DNA from: Nostoc linckia z4
GTDB lineage: Bacteria; Cyanobacteriota; Cyanobacteriia; Cyanobacteriales; Nostocaceae
Length of the DNA stretch: 64,000 nucleotides
Reading direction: 5' to 3'
NCBI RefSeq assembly: GCF_002608075.1
Contig: NZ_LAHA01000013.1
Location: forward strand, 62,001 to 126,000
Shown: in pieces, positions 43,101-49,700 of the stretch
How the letters are laid out: the number at the start of each line of letters is the position of its first letter
Numbering within the stretch: the first letter of the stretch is position 1
Notes under the pieces: generated by a model
Seen by the model: the letters and a program-made list of their open reading frames with translations, nothing else
What the model was told of the DNA's origin: nothing
Databases searched by the model: none
Translations under genes and position numbers: made by a program

Positions 43101-45760
43101 ACTATAACTACAGCTTCTCTAACTGCGGAATGTTGAGTTAAGAGTGCTTCAATTTCTCCTAGTTCAATACGAAAACCACGGACTTTTACTTGATTATCAA
43201 TTCGACCAATGTACTCTATTTCTCCATTTGGTAAATAGCGGGCTAAATCTCCTGTTTTATACAGACGCGTAGGTTTTTGACTAAATGGATTTGGGATAAA
43301 TTTTTCTGCTGTTAAGTCGGGACGATTGAAATAACCTCGTGCAAGTCCATCGCCACCGATATGTAATTCCCCTGCTACACCTATAGGAACTAATTGATTG
43401 TATTGGTCTAGAATGTAAAATTGTGTATTGGCGATCGCACCATTAATCCCTATAATTTTTACATCAGTTTCTACCTCACATGCTGCTGACCAAATAGTGG
43501 TTTCTGTAGGGCCATACATATTCCATAAAGAACCACACCGATGCAATAATTGATTGGCTAAATATCCAGGTAAAGCTTCTCCACCACAGAGAATTTTTAA
43601 TTGACGATTTCCACTCCAGCCTGTTGTTAAAAGCAATTGCCAAGTTGCTGGTGTTCCTTGCATCACTGTTGCTTTGGACTCTGTTAGTTTTGCTGATAAT
43701 TGAATTCCATCTGAGGTTATTTCCCGATTAGCAATTACCAAACAACCACCAACTATAATTGGTAGAAAAAGTTCCAAAGCAGCAATATCAAAAGCATAAG
43801 TTGTCACTGCCAACAAAGTATCGTTTTCAGTGAATCCCGGTCTTTGCTTCATGGAGTACAAAAAGTTACTCAAAGCGCTGTGGGGAATTTGTACGCCTTT
43901 TGGTTTTCCTGTAGAACCAGAGGTATAAATAACATAAGCTAGACGATCGATAGTTAGGTTATCAACTAAATTTTCTTGACTTTGTTGTGCAATTTTTTGC
44001 CAATGTGCATCTAAACAAACGACTTGACTTTTGTTTTGCGGTATTACTTCTAAAAGGCAAGTTTGAGTTAACAAAACTGGGGCTTTTGCATCTTCTAAAA
44101 TAAATGCTAATCGCTCTTTGGGATAACTAGGATCTAGCGGAATATATGCTCCACCTGCTTTGAGTACGGCTAATAATCCGATAAGCATATTTAAGGAACG
44201 TTCTACACAAATCCCCACCAGAACTTCCGGTTTTACTCCCAGTTTTTGTAAATAATGTGCTAATTGATTAGCTTTAATATTGAGTTCGTTATAAGTTAAT
44301 TCCTGATTTTCAAATACTACTGCTACAGCATCAGGTGTTTTTTCCACTTGGGCTATAAATAATTGATGAATGCACTTTTGAGGATAATCAACTGCGGTAT
44401 TATTCCAATCTTCCAACAATTGCTGATGTTCTTGTGCAGTTAGTAACGGCAAGTCTTTAATACGCTGCTGTTGGTTGGCTATCATCCCCAATAATAATAT
44501 ACGCAAATGCCCCAACATTCGAGTGATGACATTTGATTTAAACCGATGACTTTCATAGAAAATTTCTAATAATAATTCTGCATCCACCTTCACTGATACA
44601 GTGAGGGGATAATGAGGATGCATAAAACTACGAATATGAGATATTTTTAAATTGCTTACTTGTTCTAACTTAGAAAAATCTGTCGGATAATTCTGAAAAT
44701 TAACTATACTTTCAAATAAAGGTTGTCCAGATGGAATTTCACTGCATTTTTGAATTTTGATTAATGGGCATTGCTCATATTCTCGTGTTTCATTTTGCTG
44801 TACTTGCAGTTGCTTGAACCAAGATATCAAAGATGCTTCTGAATTTACACGTACTCGCACTGGCAGAGTGTTAATTAACACCCCCACCATTGATTCAGTT
44901 CCAGCTAAATTGCCCCGGCCAGCAACAACGCTTCCAAAAACAACATCTTTTTCTCCACTGTAACGGCTTAAAAGAATAGCCCATGTACCCTGTATTAAAG
45001 TATTTAAAGTTAGCTGTTGCTGTCGTGCAAAAGATTGTAATGCTAATGTTTCGGCAGTTGATAATTTAATATATTGTTGTTTATATTCTTTTTGTTCATC
45101 AGATAAAGTACTAGAAATTTGGTCTACACTCAAGGAAGTAGTTGCATTAAATTGCTGCAAATACCGTCGCCAAAAAGCTTCATTTTGAGAAATATCCTGT
45201 TGTTGTAGCCAAGCTATATAATCTCGGTAAGGACGAGGTTTTGGTAAATCTAAATTCTGATTCTGGCTAAACGCTTTGTAAAATGTAAAGACTTCGTCCA
45301 TCACCAAAGATGAAGACCAGCCATCTAATAATAAGTGATGTTGACTCCAAATAAATTGATAATTATTTTCGGCTAATTGTATCAAAGTTAACCGCATCAA
45401 TGGTGCTTGAGAAATATCAAAACTTCGTTGTTGTTCTGCGGCTAAAAAACTTTCAATATGCTTTTGCTGGGTAATACTTTCAATGCCACGCCAATCTTCC
45501 TGCTGCCAAGGTAACTTTACTTGCTTATGTACAATTTGAGCGGGTTCTTTTAAGCCTTCCCAAACAAAAGATGTTCGCAAAATTGAATGACGTTGTAGTA
45601 ATTTTTCCCATGCTTGTTTAAATGCTGAGATATTCAATTCACCTACAATATTGCAACTGAAGATTTCACAATAAACTGCGGAGTCTGGGGTATAAAGACT
45701 GTGAAATAGTATGCCTTGCTGTGTTGGGGAAAGTGGATAAAAATCTTCAATATTTTTCAT
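40172..45760 (-). CDS. NRPS C-A(Gly)-PCP-C fused to a TauD-like dioxygenase
   Basis: 1862 residues. The first C domain opens EDFYPLSPTQQGILFHSLY (COM-acceptor-like), with HHLLLDGWS near 140. The A domain has YTSGSTGKPKG near 610 and pocket D-I-L-Q-L-G-M-I-W-K, one step from the Gly code DILQLGLIWK. PCP has LGGHSLL near 995. The second C domain has an intact HHIISDGWS near 1190. Residues about 1550-1860 are a TauD/SyrP-like Fe(II)/2OG enzyme: iron motif HNE in LHNESSYAN near 1633, GGETPIADV, and the distal His in TAHARNSYSG near 1830 followed by Arg. No A or PCP follows the second C domain; these are on the next protein. It likely adds Gly, then joins it to a residue hydroxylated by the fused TauD. 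Confidence 0.94.
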   Translation of the reverse strand: MKNIEDFYPLSPTQQGILFHSLYTPDSAVYCEIFSCNIVGELNISAFKQAWEKLLQRHSILRTSFVWEGLKEPAQIVHKQVKLPWQQEDWRGIESITQQKHIESFLAAEQQRSFDISQAPLMRLTLIQLAENNYQFIWSQHHLLLDGWSSSLVMDEVFTFYKAFSQNQNLDLPKPRPYRDYIAWLQQQDISQNEAFWRRYLQQFNATTSLSVDQISSTLSDEQKEYKQQYIKLSTAETLALQSFARQQQLTLNTLIQGTWAILLSRYSGEKDVVFGSVVAGRGNLAGTESMVGVLINTLPVRVRVNSEASLISWFKQLQVQQNETREYEQCPLIKIQKCSEIPSGQPLFESIVNFQNYPTDFSKLEQVSNLKISHIRSFMHPHYPLTVSVKVDAELLLEIFYESHRFKSNVITRMLGHLRILLLGMIANQQQRIKDLPLLTAQEHQQLLEDWNNTAVDYPQKCIHQLFIAQVEKTPDAVAVVFENQELTYNELNIKANQLAHYLQKLGVKPEVLVGICVERSLNMLIGLLAVLKAGGAYIPLDPSYPKERLAFILEDAKAPVLLTQTCLLEVIPQNKSQVVCLDAHWQKIAQQSQENLVDNLTIDRLAYVIYTSGSTGKPKGVQIPHSALSNFLYSMKQRPGFTENDTLLAVTTYAFDIAALELFLPIIVGGCLVIANREITSDGIQLSAKLTESKATVMQGTPATWQLLLTTGWSGNRQLKILCGGEALPGYLANQLLHRCGSLWNMYGPTETTIWSAACEVETDVKIIGINGAIANTQFYILDQYNQLVPIGVAGELHIGGDGLARGYFNRPDLTAEKFIPNPFSQKPTRLYKTGDLARYLPNGEIEYIGRIDNQVKVRGFRIELGEIEALLTQHSAVREAVVIVRKDSLDSQRIVAYLVPQSQQTLTIPQLRNFLESKLPSYMLPSNFVILEALPLTPNGKVDRKALPALDKVLPEFEENFVAPQTSMEKQLAIIWMEVLGLEKLGVNDNFFELGGHSLLATQVISRINKNLDIQLPIRRIFELPTIAKLAKSIEEKQLNINSLPPIARVSRDKELPLSFAQKRLWFLEQLEEGSSTYNMPAAVYLKGHLDINALEQTFQELSRRQEVLRTSFKKVNGNPVQLILSSISITIPIVDVSEASAEKQSLKVQQLILAEAQRPFDLTKSPLLRVNLLRLAEESYVLLLVMHHIISDGWSIGVLIRELSILYAAFSKKQPSPLTELPIQYADFSYWQNQWLQGEVMQKHLSYWKQQLANLPVLELPTDYPRPQIQTFRGTSQHLQLPKQLCEEIKALSRREGVTLFMTLVAGFKILMHYCTKQDDIVVGTDVANRNYPDTENIIGFFVNQLVLRTNLGGNPTFQELLQRIREVTLSAYEHQDMPFDQLVLALKPERDLSRTPLFQSKFVLQNAPTLPLELEGLNLKIIEDIDNGTAKFDLLLTMWESEQGLSGSWEYSTDLFNASRITKFITDYEIILRAVVAQPNIKFTGIKEILAAAEKQTQDAKQEEFKQARSQKFKAFKSQAQPKVINLSPQELITESFLETKNQLPLVISPKFSDFNLPIWIAKNQEFIATNLLKYGGILFRGFAINQKEDFEQFVSAVCPQLMPYIESSTPRTKLSEKVYTSTEFPADQTIALHNESSYANTYPMKIWFCCMEPASQGGETPIADVRKVYQRIHPQIRERFQKKGWMLVRNYGHGFGLPWQKVYHTTDKAVMEEYCRHACIEVEWKDNNRLRTRQVRPAIAKHPKTGEMVWFNHVVFWHVSSLQTQFREKFFSEFTEEDLPYNTFYGDGSPIEDSVIAEILAAYQQEMIVYPWQKGDILMLDNMLTAHARNSYSGSRKILTAMGEPLQHDFSIITHS

Positions 45761-45793
45761 TTTATGAATACCAAAAAATATTATTAAAATTAA

Positions 45794-46696
45794 CTATTTT
45801 GTTGGGTCGTCAATTATGGGAAAATTTAAACCTAATTTATCAATTGTATCAATACCGATTTCTTCTAAAAATTCTGGTCTTAATGTATTATTTTCCATCA
45901 CATTACCTGGTTCTGTATTATTTCCTTTATAAATAAAAATTTGATTGCGATAAAAATGGATACCAACAATATGTTTATCAAAATAATTAGGTAAATACCC
46001 AGGATTAAAAAATTCCTGATGACTTAGACAGTCAACTAATCTTTTAAAAAAATTCATCATCGTTTTTGGGTCGTATAAATCTAAGCTTCCCCCATACTGC
46101 GACCATTCAGGAGGCTGGTTATCATCGGAGAACTTTGACCAATTTTCGTAGCTGGGTATATAAGAAGTATGAGTGTCTTCAATGATATAAATTCCCCCAT
46201 CATTCAATTCGGGGAAGAGGACTTTAAATGTTTTAATTACATGGTCATTGTGATGACTACCATCATCAATAATGATGTCTAATTTTCCTGTTTGTTCGAC
46301 AACTTTTTCCAAAAAAACCTCATCGTCTTGGCTTCCTTGAAAAATTTTGATTCTGTCTGATTCTAAAGCTGTTTTATCTATAATATCAATACCATAAATC
46401 ATACTATTAGGAAAATAATTCTTCCACATTCTTAAAGATTCGCCTCCAGAATATGGGTCATCAGCATAACCACCAGATACACCGACTTCAACACCACCTA
46501 TACCTATTTCTAGAATTTTTAATTTTTTAGTTCTTAAAGGTGCAAAATGCAATTGATAACGCTGACCAAACAAATGGGGATTCCATTTGCAATCGTACAA
46601 TGGCAATAATTTACTTAAATCTTTACGGTGGATGAATAGCTGTAATTGATGAGATAAATTTTGCCAAATTGTTTGGGGATAAATATCTAATTTCAT
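45794..46696 (-). CDS. Demethylmacrocin-type O-methyltransferase
   Basis: About 300 residues from the ATG at 46696. That start has AGGAG eight bases upstream; the ATG at 46702 is only two bases from it, and longer starts would overlap the PKS gene. Motifs: LEIGIGGVEVGVSGGYADDPYSGGES cut as LEIGIGGVEVG then GESLRMWKNYFPN, YGIDIIDK, IIIDDGSHHNDHVIKTF and GGIYIIEDTHTSY. This is the TylE/MycE-like class of metal-dependent O-methyltransferases, which in macrolide pathways act on sugars. No glycosyltransferase or sugar gene is in the window, so the acceptor is unclear. A hydroxyl on the chain or a phenol/catechol-like group is possible. It lies between the PKS with an E-type domain and the Gly NRPS. 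Confidence 0.85.
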   Translation of the reverse strand: MKLDIYPQTIWQNLSHQLQLFIHRKDLSKLLPLYDCKWNPHLFGQRYQLHFAPLRTKKLKILEIGIGGVEVGVSGGYADDPYSGGESLRMWKNYFPNSMIYGIDIIDKTALESDRIKIFQGSQDDEVFLEKVVEQTGKLDIIIDDGSHHNDHVIKTFKVLFPELNDGGIYIIEDTHTSYIPSYENWSKFSDDNQPPEWSQYGGSLDLYDPKTMMNFFKRLVDCLSHQEFFNPGYLPNYFDKHIVGIHFYRNQIFIYKGNNTEPGNVMENNTLRPEFLEEIGIDTIDKLGLNFPIIDDPTK

Positions 46697-46704
46697 GGCC
46701 ATCG

Positions 46705-46709
46705 CTCCT
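46705..46709 (-). promoter_or_regulatory. Ribosome binding site deciding the methyltransferase start
   Basis: AGGAG on the minus strand, eight bases before ATG 46696 but only two before ATG 46702. It favours the shorter protein (MKLDIYPQ). Confidence 0.7.
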
Positions 46710-46733
46710 ATCAAATCTGTCCAAAAACCAACT

Positions 46734-49700
46734 TTAAGAGTTCTCAAATTTTGCCAAAATACTATCAATATCAGACTGACTCCATTGACTAGCTTGAAAT
46801 TCTGCAAAGTCAGCAGGCGTGTAATTTTCTAATGCAGAAGTTTCAGAATTATTAATTAGCGATCGCAAAGCTGCAATAAAATCTTCAGTTAATTGTTTTA
46901 CTGTCTCTGTTCGATGTATGTTTGTGCTATAATTCCAATCTACTTTTAATTTATTGTCTGCAATTAAAGCATTAATTTCTAATAGATGACTGCGGCTTCC
47001 TTGCAAACTAACAACATTTCCCAAAGACTTTTCAGATAGCTTCCACAAAGGAGATTTGGGTAAAGTTTCTTCTAAGTTACCAAGGTAGAGAAAAATGATT
47101 TCTGCTGGTTGTAACAAACGAATTTTTTCCGTAATGATTAAATCATCACTCAAATATCGCAATACACCATAACCAAGACCTTGATTTGGGAAATTTCGTA
47201 GTTGTTCTTTAACTAATTTCAATGCTTCCCCTGGGCTATTGCTTGCTTCTACATCTAAAAGTGCAGGAGCAATATTAGTGAACCAACCCATTGTCCGGCT
47301 TACGTCTATATCATCAAAAATTACCTCCCTACCATTGCCTTCTAAATCAACTAACAATGATTGAGTTCCAGTGTATTTACTAATTACTTGTGTTAAAGCA
47401 AATAATAGAATTTCCTCCATTTGAACTCGATAAATTGCTGTCACTTCTTGTAGTAGTGTTTGCGTTTCTGCAACACTCAATGTTATGGATATGGTGTCTG
47501 CTGACGCTACAGTGTTCGCTCCTTGTGGATAATCTACAGGTAACGGTGATACCGATTCACGATTAGCTGACAACCAATAAACTTCTTCCCATTGCAACTC
47601 TGTTGATTTAGCATATTTAATTAACCGTTGTGCCCACTGTTTAAATGAGCTTGTTTTCGCTGGCAATTTAATTTTTTTACCTTGATTTAATTGTTGGTAC
47701 GCTGTTTCTAAATCATCGAGTAAAATCCGCCAAGAACCAACATCAACTACTAAATGATGAATTACAAATAGTAATCTTTGGGGTTGCTGTGTGCCAAAAT
47801 CAAAAAGAGCAACTTGTAAAAGCGGGCCTGATGATAAATTTAGGGAAGCTTGTAATTGATTAACAGCAGATTCAAAAGCAGATTCTCGTAACAAATCTGG
47901 TACTGTTGATAAATCTATTTCCACAAAGGGCACAAATTCATCAGGGAGAATATTAATTTGCTGGAGACCAGATTGATTTTCGACGTAACGTAAACGTAAA
48001 GCATCATGATGTACAAGTAAATATTGTATTGCCTGGGTCAATAAAGCTGAAGAAATCGGTTGTTGTACTTCTAATAAAATAGCTTGGTTCCAATGATGCT
48101 TATCTACTAAATTTTGTTCAAAAAACCAGTGTTGTATTGGTGTTAAAGGTACTTCTCCTTGTACTAATCCTTGTTCGCCCAAAACATTCTGAGTTTTGGT
48201 TGCTACTTCTGTTAATTCTGCAATTGTTGGGTATTGAAATAAATGTTGATTGTTAACACGTAACCCCGCTTTATTTGCTCTCGCTGTTACTTGGATACTC
48301 AACAGAGAATCCCCGCCTAACTCCAAAAAATTATCGTATATACCCACTCTTTCAAATCCCAAAACTTCTTGCCAAATGTTAGCAATGATTTGCTCTGTTT
48401 CATTTCTAGGAGCAACATAACTATTGTCTAAGTTTGGTCTAGAGTGACGTGATGCTAAATTTTTGCTGAGGGAAGATTGGGAATTTTTTAATGATTCATC
48501 ACCAACCCAACGTTTAATTCTCGCTGGTAAATTAGTGGTTGAAACAACTAACTGAGTTAAGTTTTTGAAAGTTAATACACGTTGGAATACTTCTATCCCT
48601 TCCCTAGCTGTCATGAAGACATCATTTGCACTTTCTTGTTGACCAGCTAACTCAGTAGCTAATTGAGTTGTGAGCCAATTATCCCAATTCACACTCATCC
48701 AAGGTGTGGAATGTGTTTGATTATGTTTATAAACAAAGGCATCAGTAAATAAATGGGCTGCTGGGTAAGCTGCCATACCCAATGCACCCAACATGGATGA
48801 TAAAGAAGATATCAATAAACAAAAATCAAGTTCTTTGTCTTGTAAAACTTTTTCTAAAACAAATAGTCCCTGACCATTTGCTTGCAGTTGCTTTTCACAT
48901 TCACTGCGATTTATTTCTCGAACAGTTCCTAATAATTTGATGCCTGCTGCATGAATAACTCCATTAATTTTACTAAAGCGATCGCCAGCTTGATTAATCA
49001 CTGCTTGCATTTGTGTTTCGTCGCCAATATCAGCGCTTTCTACCATCACTTCTGCGCCCAGTTTTTCAAGCTGCTGGATTTTTAATATCTTGCGGCTGAT
49101 TTCATCTGTCTCACCATGAGTTTTTAGCCATTGCTGCCATTCCTGGCGTTGGGGAACAGGGGATCTTCCCACTAAAATCAACTTTGCTTTGAATGTTTGT
49201 GCTAGATATTCAGCCAGTTCAAGACCTATACCACCCAAGCCACCAGTAATTAGATAAACACCAGATTCTTTCAGAGAACAATTTGTAGAATCATCCCCTG
49301 GAATTGCCTCAAAAGTTTGTATCCAGCGATGATGTCTGCGGTAAGCAATTACTAAATCTGATGACTCGTGACAGACTTCTTTTATTAGTTGGTCTATATT
49401 TTCTTCAATATTACCAATATCTATACTTTGGCAAGTAATATTTGCATACTCTTGAGGAATGACTTTACACATTCCCAATACAGTTGCTTGTTCTGGATTT
49501 AAGCTTTCCACACCAGTCACATCATGTATGTTATTGGTGACGACAAAAATCTTGATTGGTTGAGTAATATCCTGTTTTTCAAGAGATTGGGCGAGAAATA
49601 ATAAACTATAAAAACCCAGATTTTGACATTTTTCAAAATACTCTGTTCTGGCTTGTGTTTCGTGGTCTGCTGTAATACTCCATAAATGAATGATTCTGTC

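Noticed and set aside
45794..46807. Longer methyltransferase start at 46807
   Set aside because: That start is TTG, overlaps the PKS 3' end, and the AGGAG site fits ATG 46696 much better.
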